DNA from: Desulfobacteraceae bacterium
GTDB lineage: Bacteria > Desulfobacterota > Desulfobacteria > Desulfobacterales > RPRI01
Direction: 5' to 3'
DNA length: 64,000 bases
Assembly (NCBI GenBank): GCA_003818505.1
Contig: RPRI01000024.1
Location: 37,407 to 101,406 of the forward strand
The translations under genes were made by a program, and so were the position numbers. Positions 23,731 to 32,414 of this stretch are shown here, piece after piece. The notes beneath the pieces were generated by a model that ran no database searches, was not told where the DNA came from, and saw nothing but the letters and a program-made list of their open reading frames with translations. The first letter of the stretch is position 1, and each line of letters starts with the position of its first letter.

Positions 23731-24540
23731 TTACGGCTTCAGCCATGTAGCCATTTTAAGCCTGCTTACATATTCTCCCAGGATTTCATTTATACCGGGA
23801 TTGCAGGGGTTTTCCTCTATTATGCGCTCAAAAGCGCTTCCGATAACTATCCCGTCCGCATGGGGCGCTATTCTTTTAACATCTTCAGGGGTACTGATTC
23901 CAAAGCCGACGCATACTGGAAGATCTGTGACTGAGCGTAAAATCTTTGCATGAACGGCAATATCCTCCGTATTCAATCCGTCGCTTCCGGTTACCCCTGT
24001 TTTTGAAACAAGATATATGAATCCTGATGCGGTTGATGCTATTTTTTTCATCCTTTCGGGAGGTGTTGTGGGAGCCACAAGGCGTATGAGCGCAAGTTCG
24101 TTTCCGGGCCACCTGGAGGTCATTTCATCCGATTCTTCAGGCGGGAGATCCACCACGAGAGTTCCGTCAGCATCCGCTGACAGGGCGTCATTATAGAATG
24201 CTTCCGCTCCGTAGGAATAGATCGGATTGTAGTAGGTGAAAAGGATAACCGGAATATCTGAAAACGCCCTGATTTTTCTTGTCATTTCAAGAACCGTATT
24301 GATGTTAACACCATTTTTAAGAGCTCTTGCGGATGATCTCTGAATTACAGGCCCGTCTGCCGTAGGATCCGAAAACGGAATTCCCAGCTCCATGATGTCT
24401 ATTCCAGCTTTGCACATAGATTCGATTATTTTAAGCGAGGTTTTAATATCAGGGTCTCCTGCTGAAAGAAATCCGACAAGCGCTTTTTGTTTTTTCCGTT
24501 TTAAATCGGCGAAAGTTTTTTCAATTCTTTTTGTTTTCAT
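23731..24540 (-). CDS. trpA: Tryptophan synthase alpha subunit
   Basis: Cleaves indole-3-glycerol phosphate to indole and glyceraldehyde 3-phosphate, passing indole to TrpB. Signatures: FLSAGDPD, MELGIPFSDPTADGPVIQ (catalytic Glu in MELG and Asp in the DPTADG loop) and GVTGSDG. A start at 24540 gives 269 residues, the family length, with GGAG about 10 bases upstream; in-frame upstream Met codons at 24558 and 24579 are less likely. Last gene of trpEGDCFBA. The gap to trpB contains a degenerate repeat patch at about 24570-24655. Confidence 0.96.
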   Translation of the reverse strand: MKTKRIEKTFADLKRKKQKALVGFLSAGDPDIKTSLKIIESMCKAGIDIMELGIPFSDPTADGPVIQRSSARALKNGVNINTVLEMTRKIRAFSDIPVILFTYYNPIYSYGAEAFYNDALSADADGTLVVDLPPEESDEMTSRWPGNELALIRLVAPTTPPERMKKIASTASGFIYLVSKTGVTGSDGLNTEDIAVHAKILRSVTDLPVCVGFGISTPEDVKRIAPHADGIVIGSAFERIIEENPCNPGINEILGEYVSRLKMATWLKP

Positions 24541-24600
24541 TGTTAATTTGTTCTCCATTGGTAGAATATCGAATATCAAACAGCGAACAGTGAATATCGT

Positions 24601-24655
24601 ACATCGAATATCGAAGTTCGTGGATCGTTATTCGTTGATCGTAAATCGTGGTTTC
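24601..24655. repeat. Dispersed intergenic repeat, copy 1 (trpB-trpA gap)
   Basis: A 55-bp stretch starting ACATCGAATATCGAAGTTCG and ending in GGTTTC that recurs at 28541-28595 with a single base difference. It lies inside a longer low-complexity patch of GAATATCG and ATCGT-type words. Confidence 0.85.
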
Positions 24656-24733
24656 TGGTTGCTATTTACTGACTACTGGTCCCTGATCCCTGAACCCTTT
24701 TTTTACTTTGTGCCTCTGGGGCTTTGCCTCTTT

Positions 24734-25945
24734 TTAAAGATGCGGCGAAACAATCCCGAGATCCTTGTCTCCTCTTCCGGAAAGATTGACGATTATAATC
24801 TTATCCTTCTTCATCCGGGGCGCCTGTTCCATAGCGTATGCCACAGCATGGGAGCTTTCGAGAGCGGGTATTATGCCTTCCAGCCTGCAGAGCATTTTAA
24901 ATGCGTTGAGAGCGTTATCATCATCAATAGACACATATTCCGCCCTCTTCAAATCTTTCAGAAGAGAGTGTTCGGGGCCGACACCCGGATAGTCGAGTCC
25001 GGCTGATATCGAATGGGCTTCAAGTATCTGCCCTTCTTTGTCTTGGAGAACATATGATTTAGACCCGTGAAGCACACCTACAGAACCTGCTCCCAGTGTT
25101 GCGGCGTGTTTGCCGGAAGGAATGCCTTTTCCGGCGGCCTCGACCCCGGTCATTTCAACAGGGTCGTTCATGAAAGGATAAAAAAGTCCCATAGCGTTGC
25201 TTCCCCCGCCCACGCAGGCGATCAGCATATCGGGAAGACGTCCGGTAATTTCGACAATCTGTTTTCTTGCCTCTATTCCGATGATTTTCTGAAAATCGCG
25301 CACCATCAAAGGATACGGATGCGGTCCGGCTACCGAACCGATTATATAAAAGGTGTCTGTTACGGCTCCAACCCAGTAGCGCAGGGCTTCATTCATGGCA
25401 TCCTTCAACGTGCCTGTCCCTGATTCAACAGGTACGACCTTTGCTCCAAGAAGTTCCATGCGCAAAACATTAGGAGCCTGCCTTTTTATGTCTTCGGTCC
25501 CCATGAATATGCGGCATTCCATTCCGAAAAGAGCCGCCGCAGTGGCAGTCGCTACTCCGTGCTGTCCCGCGCCTGTCTCTGCTATTACCTTCTTTTTCCC
25601 CATCCATTTGGCAAGAAGAGCCTGGCCGAGGGTGTTGTTGATCTTATGAGCCCCTGTATGGGCGAGATCTTCCCGTTTTAAAAATATGGATGCGCCATTT
25701 AAATGTTCGCTCAACCTTTTTGCATGAAAAAGAGGGGTTGGGCGGCCGGCGTACTTTTCCAGAAGATGATCGAGTGCCTTATTAAATTTTTTGTCTGATG
25801 AAAATCTGCCGTAAGCTTCTTCAAGCTCAAGAAGGGCAGGCATGAGGGTTTCTCCTACATAGCGTCCTCCGTAAGGGCCGAAATGGCCGTTTAAATCCGG
25901 ATAGAGGCCGGTTTTTAATTTTTTTGTCATCAAAAAATCCTCCAT
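24734..25945 (-). CDS. trpB: Tryptophan synthase beta subunit
   Basis: PLP enzyme that joins indole and serine to make tryptophan. At 403 residues it matches TrpB1. It has [10 protein letters not shown], the PLP-lysine motif [24 protein letters not shown], and the phosphate-binding [10 protein letters not shown]. Position 25945 is [15 protein letters not shown] is an alternative start a few codons later. It overlaps the end of trpF by 16 bases. The enzyme works as an alpha2-beta2 complex with TrpA. Confidence 0.97.
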   Translation of the reverse strand: MEDFLMTKKLKTGLYPDLNGHFGPYGGRYVGETLMPALLELEEAYGRFSSDKKFNKALDHLLEKYAGRPTPLFHAKRLSEHLNGASIFLKREDLAHTGAHKINNTLGQALLAKWMGKKKVIAETGAGQHGVATATAAALFGMECRIFMGTEDIKRQAPNVLRMELLGAKVVPVESGTGTLKDAMNEALRYWVGAVTDTFYIIGSVAGPHPYPLMVRDFQKIIGIEARKQIVEITGRLPDMLIACVGGGSNAMGLFYPFMNDPVEMTGVEAAGKGIPSGKHAATLGAGSVGVLHGSKSYVLQDKEGQILEAHSISAGLDYPGVGPEHSLLKDLKRAEYVSIDDDNALNAFKMLCRLEGIIPALESSHAVAYAMEQAPRMKKDKIIIVNLSGRGDKDLGIVSPHL

Positions 25946-26595
25946 GGTCTTTTAGCGTGTGAAGATTCGGACACGTTCATGATAAACAGTTTCACTCTTT
26001 CAATATCCTTGATTCCAGGAGAGAACTCCACGCCGGAGCTGACATCAACAGCGTCCGGAAGACAAAGAGATACAGCGCGAAAGACATTTTCAGGGGTAAG
26101 ACCCCCTGCAAGAATGAGCGGATATTGATCGCTTATAATTTTTGCCTTTTCCCACTCCCATGATAATGCGTTTCCTCCCGGAAGAGTTCCTTTTCCACAT
26201 TCGGTCAAAAATGCCGATGCCTGATATTTTACCGCATCTTCAAAAGATGGTTTTCTTTCAAGAAAAAGCGCTTTTATGACAACAAAGCCTTCCTTAATCA
26301 GTTCTTCAGCAAGCTGCGGATGCTCATTCCCGTGAAGCTGAACCGCATTTATGCCGCATCTTTCGATTTTTTGCATTATCGATGTGAATGTTGCATCGAC
26401 AAAAACCCCGACTCTTTTAACTCTTTCCGGAAGGGCGAGACATATTTCACGGGCCCGTTCGTCTCTCACGAATCTCGGGCTTTTGGAATGAAAAACAATC
26501 CCTATGGCATCCGCGCCGAGCTCCGCGCATTTAACGGCAGCATCGATTTCCGTTAGGCCGCATATCTTAACTTGTGGGGTATTTTTTAAGCACAC
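25930..26595 (-). CDS. trpF: Phosphoribosylanthranilate isomerase
   Basis: Converts phosphoribosylanthranilate to CdRP, the fourth pathway activity. A TIM-barrel protein of 221 residues with the family start [20 protein letters not shown], the [12 protein letters not shown] stretch, and late [10 protein letters not shown] and [12 protein letters not shown] motifs. Monofunctional and separate from trpC, unlike the fused E. coli enzyme. It overlaps trpB. Confidence 0.96.
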   Translation of the reverse strand: MCLKNTPQVKICGLTEIDAAVKCAELGADAIGIVFHSKSPRFVRDERAREICLALPERVKRVGVFVDATFTSIMQKIERCGINAVQLHGNEHPQLAEELIKEGFVVIKALFLERKPSFEDAVKYQASAFLTECGKGTLPGGNALSWEWEKAKIISDQYPLILAGGLTPENVFRAVSLCLPDAVDVSSGVEFSPGIKDIERVKLFIMNVSESSHAKRPWRIF

Positions 26596-26707
26596 TGTTT
26601 TATGACCTTTATTTTTACCACTAAGGGTACGAAGAACACGAAGAAGGAAAAAATTGTGTACCTCGTGGTTTTATGAACCGAAACGAAAGCAAATTTTTAC
26701 GAGATCA

Positions 26708-27496
26708 TCAAGTTCCTTTAACTGTAAGAGATTTTATAAATTCCGCCGGATTGCCGGATCTTACAATGCTTTCTCCAATCAGAAAATTATAAATACCTGA
26801 AGAAAGGTTTTTCTCTATATCCGGTCGTCCCGTTATTCCGCTTGCCGCAACTGCGATCTGCCCGGGATTAAGAAGTCCGGAGATGCGCACGGCATTTTCT
26901 GTATCAGTTTCAAAGGAGCTCAGGTTCCGGTTGTTAATTCCTATAAGCCGGGCGCCCGCATCCGATGCCGTTTGAAGGTCTTTCCCGGAGTGTACTTCCA
27001 CAAGCACATCGATTCCAATTTCGCCGCAAAGAGCAAGATAGTTCTTAATCTGCTCTTTCGACAGAATCCTTGCAATAAGAAGAAGCGCATCCGCCCCCAT
27101 GGCCGATGTTTCATAAATCTGGTAAGATGAAATTATGAAATCTTTTCTCAACACGGGAAGAGTTGATGCATTCCTTGCCCTGATTAAATCATCCGGCTTT
27201 GCCATGAAAAAGGATTTATCAGTTAAAACGGATATGGCAGCGGCTCCTCCTTTTTCATATTCCGCGGCATATTCCGCCGGATCAAGATCAGGACGTAATG
27301 AGCCCTTTGAAGGAGAAGCCCGTTTGATTTCTGCTATTATGTTTATTCCGGATGGTCCGGGTTTTGATAATTTATTAATGAAAGGGCGTCTTTTGAACTT
27401 TGTTGCTTCATCACGCAAAAGGCTTTCGGAGAATAGTTTTTTTCTTTCCCCGATCTCGCTTTTTTTATTTTCGACTATTTTTGCTAAAAAATCCAT
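26708..27496 (-). CDS. trpC: Indole-3-glycerol phosphate synthase
   Basis: TIM-barrel enzyme of 262 residues that closes the indole ring. Signatures: IIAEIKRASPSKG, AEYEKGGAAAISVLTD, LPVLRKDFIISSYQIYE and GINNRNLSSFETD. Its start codon shares one base with the stop of trpD at 27496, so translation is coupled. A gap of 112 bases without a gene separates it from trpF. Confidence 0.97.
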   Translation of the reverse strand: MDFLAKIVENKKSEIGERKKLFSESLLRDEATKFKRRPFINKLSKPGPSGINIIAEIKRASPSKGSLRPDLDPAEYAAEYEKGGAAAISVLTDKSFFMAKPDDLIRARNASTLPVLRKDFIISSYQIYETSAMGADALLLIARILSKEQIKNYLALCGEIGIDVLVEVHSGKDLQTASDAGARLIGINNRNLSSFETDTENAVRISGLLNPGQIAVAASGITGRPDIEKNLSSGIYNFLIGESIVRSGNPAEFIKSLTVKGT

Positions 27497-28512
27497 TACC
27501 CGTTTTCCTGCGTGAATTTTATAAGTGAATCAAGTTTTTTTAAGGCTGCCTGTGAGTCTATAGAAGCTTCAGCAAGAGTTACGCCTTCCTTCAGGTTCTG
27601 CGCTTTGCCGGCTGCCACAAGCGCTGCAGATGCGTTTATAAGTATTATGTTTCTCTTTGGGCTTTTTTCGCCGTTTAAAATACTTCTTGTGATTTCGGCA
27701 TTATCGGCCGGATTTCCTCCCGCAAGATCTCCTGCTTTGGCTGTTTCACCGAAAAACTGTTCCGGATTAATATCATAGGTGCGTATCATGCCGTCGTTTA
27801 ATTCAGAAATTCTCGTCGGAGCACAGACCGAGATTTCATCAAGCCCGTCATGCCCGTGAACTACAAAGGCTCTTTTTACGCTTAAAATGCGTAAAGCCTG
27901 GGCGAACATCTCGGTCAGTTCGGGAGCATAAACGCCAAGAAGCTGGCAGTTTGCCGACGCCGGATTTGTAAGGGGGCCGAGCATATTGAATATGCTTCTT
28001 ATGCCTATCTCCTTTCTTGCCTTTGCCGCATATTTCATGGCTCCGTGATAAAGCGGCGCAAAAAGGAATCCTATTCCGGTTTCACGGACGGCTTCCTCGA
28101 CGATCTCGGGAGCGGTGTCGAGCTTGACGCCGAGAGCTTCTAGAAGGTCGGCGCTTCCGCACTGGCTCGAAACGGAGCGGTTGCCGTGTTTTGCGACTGT
28201 GACACCGCAGCCGGCAACAACAAAGGCGGCAGTTGTTGAAATGTTGAAAGATTTGGCTCCGTCTCCGCCTGTGCCGCAGGTATCGACGACAATCTTTGCC
28301 GATGTCTGTATACGCCGCGCTTTTTTTCGCATTGCGGAAGCCGCTCCTGCCAGTTCCTCAAAAGTCTCTCCCTTCGTGGCAAGGGCTGCCATGAAAGCGC
28401 CTACCTGGGCGTCGGTGATTTCTCCTAAAAAAATGTCGGCTATCATCTGAGCCATTTCGATTTCCGAAAGGTCTTTTCTTGCTATCATCTTCTTTAAATT
28501 TTCTCTAAACAT
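27496..28512 (-). CDS. trpD: Anthranilate phosphoribosyltransferase
   Basis: Transfers phosphoribose from PRPP to anthranilate. A 338-residue protein with the PRPP-binding DTCGTGGDGAKSFNIST, AKHGNRSVSSQCGSADLLEA and the late DGLDEISV motif. Not fused to trpG, which is a separate gene upstream; a low-complexity repeat patch occupies the gap. Confidence 0.97.
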   Translation of the reverse strand: MFRENLKKMIARKDLSEIEMAQMIADIFLGEITDAQVGAFMAALATKGETFEELAGAASAMRKKARRIQTSAKIVVDTCGTGGDGAKSFNISTTAAFVVAGCGVTVAKHGNRSVSSQCGSADLLEALGVKLDTAPEIVEEAVRETGIGFLFAPLYHGAMKYAAKARKEIGIRSIFNMLGPLTNPASANCQLLGVYAPELTEMFAQALRILSVKRAFVVHGHDGLDEISVCAPTRISELNDGMIRTYDINPEQFFGETAKAGDLAGGNPADNAEITRSILNGEKSPKRNIILINASAALVAAGKAQNLKEGVTLAEASIDSQAALKKLDSLIKFTQENG

Positions 28513-28540
28513 GGCTGTATCCTCTCTTTAAGAACATCGG

Positions 28541-28595
28541 ACATCGAATATCGAAGTTCGTGGATCGTTATTCGTTGATCGTAAATCGCGGTTTC
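28541..28595. repeat. Dispersed intergenic repeat, copy 2 (trpG-trpD gap)
   Basis: Second copy of the 55-bp sequence at 24601-24655, one base different. Both copies lie between genes of the same operon. Confidence 0.85.
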
Positions 28596-28612
28596 CAGCA
28601 ACTGATTACCGA

Positions 28613-29230
28613 TCATCGATAACTGATCACTGGTTTTTCCCTCTGGCCTTCCGCCTCACGCCTCTCTATTCCATTCAAAAAATTTCTAAGCAGCCGCTTT
28701 CCGACAGAGGTCATTATCGATTCGGGGTGAAACTGTACTCCTTCTGTCTGGTGGCTGTGGTGCCTTATTCCCATTATTTCACCCTCTTCTGATTCGGAGC
28801 TTATTTCAAGTGATGCGGGGAAATTATCCCGCGATACCGCAAGGGAGTGATAGCGCATGGCGTTAAATGGATTTGGGATTCCTTTATAGATTGTTTTTCC
28901 GTCGGAGGTTACCTGCGAGACCTTTCCGTGCATGAGTGTTTTAGCGGAAACGACCGATCCTCCGAAAACAGTTGCTATCGCCTGGTGGCCGAGGCAGACG
29001 CCAAGGACGGGTATCTTGCCGGAAAAATATTTTATGACGGGAATTGATATGCCTGCCGACTCAGGACGACCCGGGCCGGGAGAAATAACTATCCCTGATG
29101 GTTCCATAGCTATAATATCACTCAATGATGCCGCATTATTCCGGACGACCGTGACAGCTGCGCCAAGCTGTTTCAGATACTGGACGAGGTTGTACGTGAA
29201 TGAATCGAAATTATCTATCATCAAAATCAT
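28613..29230 (-). CDS. trpG: Anthranilate synthase glutaminase component
   Basis: Supplies ammonia from glutamine to TrpE. The class I glutamine amidotransferase triad is present: Cys in VLGVCLGHQAI, and His and Glu in VQFHPESIMT; the oxyanion stretch ISPGPGRPE is also clear. Start 29230 is chosen because GGAGG lies just upstream and the protein then begins MILMIDNFDSFTYNLVQYL as in the family (205 residues); a longer open frame reaches into the upstream inverted-repeat element. Confidence 0.96.
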   Translation of the reverse strand: MILMIDNFDSFTYNLVQYLKQLGAAVTVVRNNAASLSDIIAMEPSGIVISPGPGRPESAGISIPVIKYFSGKIPVLGVCLGHQAIATVFGGSVVSAKTLMHGKVSQVTSDGKTIYKGIPNPFNAMRYHSLAVSRDNFPASLEISSESEEGEIMGIRHHSHQTEGVQFHPESIMTSVGKRLLRNFLNGIERREAEGQREKPVISYR

Positions 29231-29250
29231 TTCTGATCCTCCGTTAAAGG

Positions 29251-29473
29251 TCGGTGCTGGATATGGGCTTATGCGTACTGCCGGAATCTTTATCCTTTTT
29301 CTGCAACGGCAGCAGATCCGCATCCATTAGATCCAGACAGCCCATAATGGATAAATGCTCACGAAGCCGTGTTTCGTCTCTGCCTGTCCAGATCTTTGTC
29401 GACCATCCGGGGGCGTTGATTATGTTTTTTCATAATTTTCCGGCAGTACGCATAAGCCCATATCCAGCACTGA
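29251..29473. mobile_element. 223-bp element with 36-bp terminal inverted repeats, between trpE and trpG
   Basis: The left arm at 29251-29286 and right arm at 29438-29473 are inverted copies with one mismatch in 36 (shared core GTGCTGGATATGGGCTTATG). The arms enclose about 150 bp. No transposase fits in it, so it resembles a MITE. The minus strand of the interior has a 60-codon open frame (...WTGRDETRLREHLSIM...) that I cannot assign. It fills almost the whole gap between two essential operon genes without obvious damage to either. Confidence 0.75.
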
Positions 29474-29486
29474 CAAATGTAAGTTA

Positions 29487-30968
29487 CTAAAGCTCTCTGT
29501 GCATGAGCTGAAGGGCTTTTTGTATTGCCATTGCCTTGTTTACAGTTTCGGCCAGCTCATGTTCCGGGACTGAATCCGCCACTATTCCTGCCCCGGCCCT
29601 CACCGTCAGCTTTCCGCTTTCGACGCAGGCTGTTCTTATTGTGATCGCCATATCCATGTTTCCGTTAAAGGAAATATACCCCACTGCCCCGCCGTACGGG
29701 CCTCTCGGCTCCTTTTCAAGTTCCGATATTATCTCCATGGCTCTCACTTTTGGTGCGCCGGAGAGGGTGCCTGCCGGAAAAGTCGCCGCAAGCAGATCCC
29801 ACGCGTCGAATTTCTCTTCAAGATCGCAGGTTATGCTTGAAACAAGATGCATTACATGTGAATAGCGTTCAACGATCATGAGATCGGTTACCTGGACGGT
29901 GCCTGTTTCAGCAACCCTTCCAAGATCGTTTCTTCCGAGATCAACTAGCATCAGGTGCTCCGCCCGTTCTTTTTCATCCGAGAGAAGCTCGTCGGCAAGA
30001 GCCCTGTCTTCCTGCTCGCTGTTTCCCCTTTTGCGCGTTCCTGCTATGGGGCGAAGGGTTGCTACCCTGTTTTCAAGCCTCACCATTGTTTCCGGAGAAG
30101 ATCCTACCAGAGCTGTTTCATTCATGTGCATGAAAAAAAGGTATGGAGAAGGATTTATGTATCTCTGCGCCCGGTAAAGGACCCACAGGTCAGGAGCATC
30201 ATCGCATATGAAGGGCTGGGATATGACTGCCTGGATAATATCCCCGGCCTTGATATATTCTTTTGTCCTGCGGACATGTTCCAGAAAAAGTTCAGGCTTC
30301 TGCTTCGCATAAAGGGAAAGTCCGCCGCCGGACGGGGTTGTATGGTTAAAGGAAACATTTTTTTTCATCTTTTCAAGCATTGCATCAATCCGGACCTTCG
30401 ATGTTCCATAAGATTTATCATGATCATTTTCATCATCAGTAAAGGATATGCTTATCGCAAGAAGAGTGTTGCGGATGTTGTCGAATATTATCACCTCATC
30501 AGGTATGATAAAATGCGCAAGCGGTTTATTTTCATCTATTATGCACGGGACAGGCTCGAAAAATGAAACCATCTCGTATGTGAGATAACCCACCATTCCG
30601 CCCCAGAAACGGGGAAGGCCGGGCAATGATGCAGGCCGGTAATCCTTCATGAGATCTTTTAAAACATCAAGCGGTTTTCCTTCATGGGGAATTTTTTCAA
30701 CAGTTCCGTTTTTTCTGACTTCGACGTGCTTTTGGAATACAAGGATATGTTTCCGGGCGGATGTGCCGAGAAAACTGTATCTCCCCCACCTTTCGCCGCC
30801 TTCAACACTTTCAAAAAGAAAAACCGGTCCTTTGCCGTCATAAAATTTGTGCAGTAATGAAACAGGAGTTTCGGTATCGGCCAGTATCTCTATGCAAAGA
30901 GGCACGACATTGCTTTTTTCAGCAAGCCTGCAAAATTCATTTTTATCCGGAAATTGATTCAGGAGCAT
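29487..30968 (-). CDS. trpE: Anthranilate synthase component I
   Basis: Makes anthranilate from chorismate with TrpG. At 493 residues it has the full length and the chorismate-binding C-terminal domain: PIAGTRKRG, LVDLGRNDLGRV, PAGTLSGAPKVRAMEI and GPYGGAVGYI. A conserved N-terminal feedback motif region lies around LLHKFYDGKGPVFLFESVE. First structural gene after the trpL attenuator; a 143-bp inverted-repeat element sits between attenuator and start codon. Confidence 0.97.
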   Translation of the reverse strand: MLLNQFPDKNEFCRLAEKSNVVPLCIEILADTETPVSLLHKFYDGKGPVFLFESVEGGERWGRYSFLGTSARKHILVFQKHVEVRKNGTVEKIPHEGKPLDVLKDLMKDYRPASLPGLPRFWGGMVGYLTYEMVSFFEPVPCIIDENKPLAHFIIPDEVIIFDNIRNTLLAISISFTDDENDHDKSYGTSKVRIDAMLEKMKKNVSFNHTTPSGGGLSLYAKQKPELFLEHVRRTKEYIKAGDIIQAVISQPFICDDAPDLWVLYRAQRYINPSPYLFFMHMNETALVGSSPETMVRLENRVATLRPIAGTRKRGNSEQEDRALADELLSDEKERAEHLMLVDLGRNDLGRVAETGTVQVTDLMIVERYSHVMHLVSSITCDLEEKFDAWDLLAATFPAGTLSGAPKVRAMEIISELEKEPRGPYGGAVGYISFNGNMDMAITIRTACVESGKLTVRAGAGIVADSVPEHELAETVNKAMAIQKALQLMHREL

Positions 30969-30995
30969 GGAAATTTTTTCCTCTTCGTGATCTTA

Positions 30996-31138
30996 GAAGT
31001 CATTTCAAAACCCCGTCTGAGGTCTGATAGCCGTGTTGCAAGCCTCTTCAAAATTCTCACATACTACCGTGTATGCTGCGCTTTTTCATCGGCTTGCGCC
31101 TTGCTCTCAAACCTGATACAAGGTTTTGAAATGACTTC
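30996..31138. mobile_element. 143-bp inverted-repeat element, copy 1 (MITE-like)
   Basis: Begins GAAGTCATTTCAAAACC and ends with its inverse GGTTTTGAAATGACTTC. An inner inverted pair GCAAGCC/GGCTTGC also lies within. A copy of the same length with a handful of differences is at 63857-63999. No coding sequence. It lies between the trp attenuator and trpE, where it will be part of the trp mRNA. Confidence 0.85.
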
Positions 31139-31174
31139 AAGTTAATAAAATGTCGCATTTTAATAAGTTGCCAT

Positions 31175-31252
31175 AAAAAAAGGGCCGCGGATTTTTCCAC
31201 GACCCTTTTAAAAGCAAGAAAGGACCGCGGGCATTAAAAAAGATTTGCCCGC
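31175..31252 (-). promoter_or_regulatory. Trp attenuator (terminator / antiterminator)
   Basis: On the minus-strand RNA, segment 3 (AAGGGUCGUGGA) pairs with segment 4 (UCCGCGGCCCUU) with only G-U wobbles, and a run of seven Us follows: an intrinsic terminator at about 31209-31175. Segment 2 (CCGCGGUCCUU, 31229-31219) can instead pair fully with segment 3, forming an antiterminator. GCGGGC just upstream (31252-31247) and GGCGGGC beside the Trp codons of trpL can each pair with GCCCGC of segment 2. This is the classical layout of transcription attenuation. Confidence 0.9.
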
Positions 31253-31278
31253 TATCCTTTTATTTTTTTATCATTATA

Positions 31279-31380
31279 TTATCTTAATAAGGTTCTGCCG
31301 GCAAGTCCCTGGATATAGGCCCGCCAACACCAAACCCTGATTCCGTATTCTCCGATTGTATTGTCGAAAAGTTTATTCAT
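31279..31380 (-). CDS. trpL: trp operon leader peptide
   Basis: A 33-codon frame ending in RVWCWRAYIQGLAGRTLLR, with Trp codons 17 and 19 flanking a Cys. Ribosome stalling at these codons when charged tRNA-Trp is scarce would cover the GGCGGGC segment that otherwise pairs with segment 2 and so favour the antiterminator. ATG 31380 has GGAUGGA about 8 bases upstream; an in-frame ATG at 31392 would add four residues. Position, Trp codons and the adjoining terminator make the call firm. Confidence 0.9.
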   Translation of the reverse strand: MNKLFDNTIGEYGIRVWCWRAYIQGLAGRTLLR

Positions 31381-31412
31381 AAAATTTTCCATCCAAAAAA
31401 TATTTTAAAACA

Positions 31413-31441
31413 TATTTATACGGAGTTTGTCTTTTTGTCAA
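31413..31441 (-). promoter_or_regulatory. Sigma-70 promoter of the trp operon
   Basis: On the minus strand, TTGACA (31441-31436) is separated by 17 bases from TAAATA (31418-31413). The predicted start is near 31405, about 25 bases before trpL. The rest of the gap up to 31636 contains no gene. Confidence 0.7.
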
Positions 31442-31636
31442 TAATTTTTATGGCCGAAATTTTATGTCAAACAGTGGGATATTAGTTTAATAAACGATAC
31501 AGGATGGCATAAACAAAACTATATTCTCATAACAAATAAGGTTTACTGTCCGAATGTATTATGATATTAAAACAGAAAAAGTCGAATTTATCAGCACTTA
31601 TAATTCTCCCGTCAATAATGCAAAAGGAAGCATCCA

Positions 31637-32410
31637 ATGATAACTAAACCACCATTGAGATCCTTTTTTACTGTGCTGGAATTTGCCCTGATCTTCCTTC
31701 TTGTCCTTCCTGCTGTAAGTTTTGGTCAAAATAAGCGGTTAATCATGGTAACCGAACAATGGCCGCCATTCAGAATGAATGATGTAAACAGCCCATCCGG
31801 ATTCCGGGGAATAGATATAGATATAACCAATAAACTTTCTGAAACACTTGGAATCACAATTGAAATTCAACGTCATCCATGGGCCAGGGCGCTGGAACTG
31901 ATGCGGAACGGTCAGGCTGATATGGTAACAGGCACAGCTTTTACCCCCGAAAGGGAAACTTTTATGCATTATATCCCGGTTAGTTATTATTCTGTTCGTC
32001 CGGTTTTTTATACCCAAAAAGGAAAAGGGAAGCTGATTAAATCTTATGAGGACCTCTATGGCCCATCCGTCGGATATTCATTGAATTCCGCATACTTTGA
32101 GCCTTTCAATTCGGATTCCAAAATTAACAAGGTTGGTATTTCCACGGAAGTCCAGCTGTTGCAGATTCTGGCTCTTGGAAGGATCAATATAACTATCGGA
32201 ACCGACCCGAACATTTCCTACGATGTTGCCCGCCTTGGATACCGGGATGTTCTGGAACCAACGACTTATCAACCGCCGAACAAAACCGAGCTGTTTATTG
32301 CCCTGTCCCGGAAATCCGGGGCGATGGATTTAGCGCAGGAGATTGAACAGGCGCTTCGCCGATTAATGACCGATGGCTCCATCGACAAAATTATCAAGGA
32401 ATACAGGTAG
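31637..32410 (+). CDS. Periplasmic amino-acid-type binding protein (SBP_bac_3 family)
   Basis: A 257-residue exported solute-binding protein. It has a signal peptide (hydrophobic ALIFLLVLPAVSFGQ) and then the family-3 fold: VTEQWPPFRMND, GFRGIDIDITNKL, RHPWARALELMRNGQADMV and the late DKIIKEYR ending. No ABC permease or ATPase is nearby. It is immediately followed by a histidine kinase gene with 4 bases between, so it probably acts as a periplasmic ligand sensor for that kinase rather than in transport. That role is inference. Confidence 0.88.
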   Translation: MITKPPLRSFFTVLEFALIFLLVLPAVSFGQNKRLIMVTEQWPPFRMNDVNSPSGFRGIDIDITNKLSETLGITIEIQRHPWARALELMRNGQADMVTGTAFTPERETFMHYIPVSYYSVRPVFYTQKGKGKLIKSYEDLYGPSVGYSLNSAYFEPFNSDSKINKVGISTEVQLLQILALGRINITIGTDPNISYDVARLGYRDVLEPTTYQPPNKTELFIALSRKSGAMDLAQEIEQALRRLMTDGSIDKIIKEYR

Positions 32411-32414
32411 TGCA

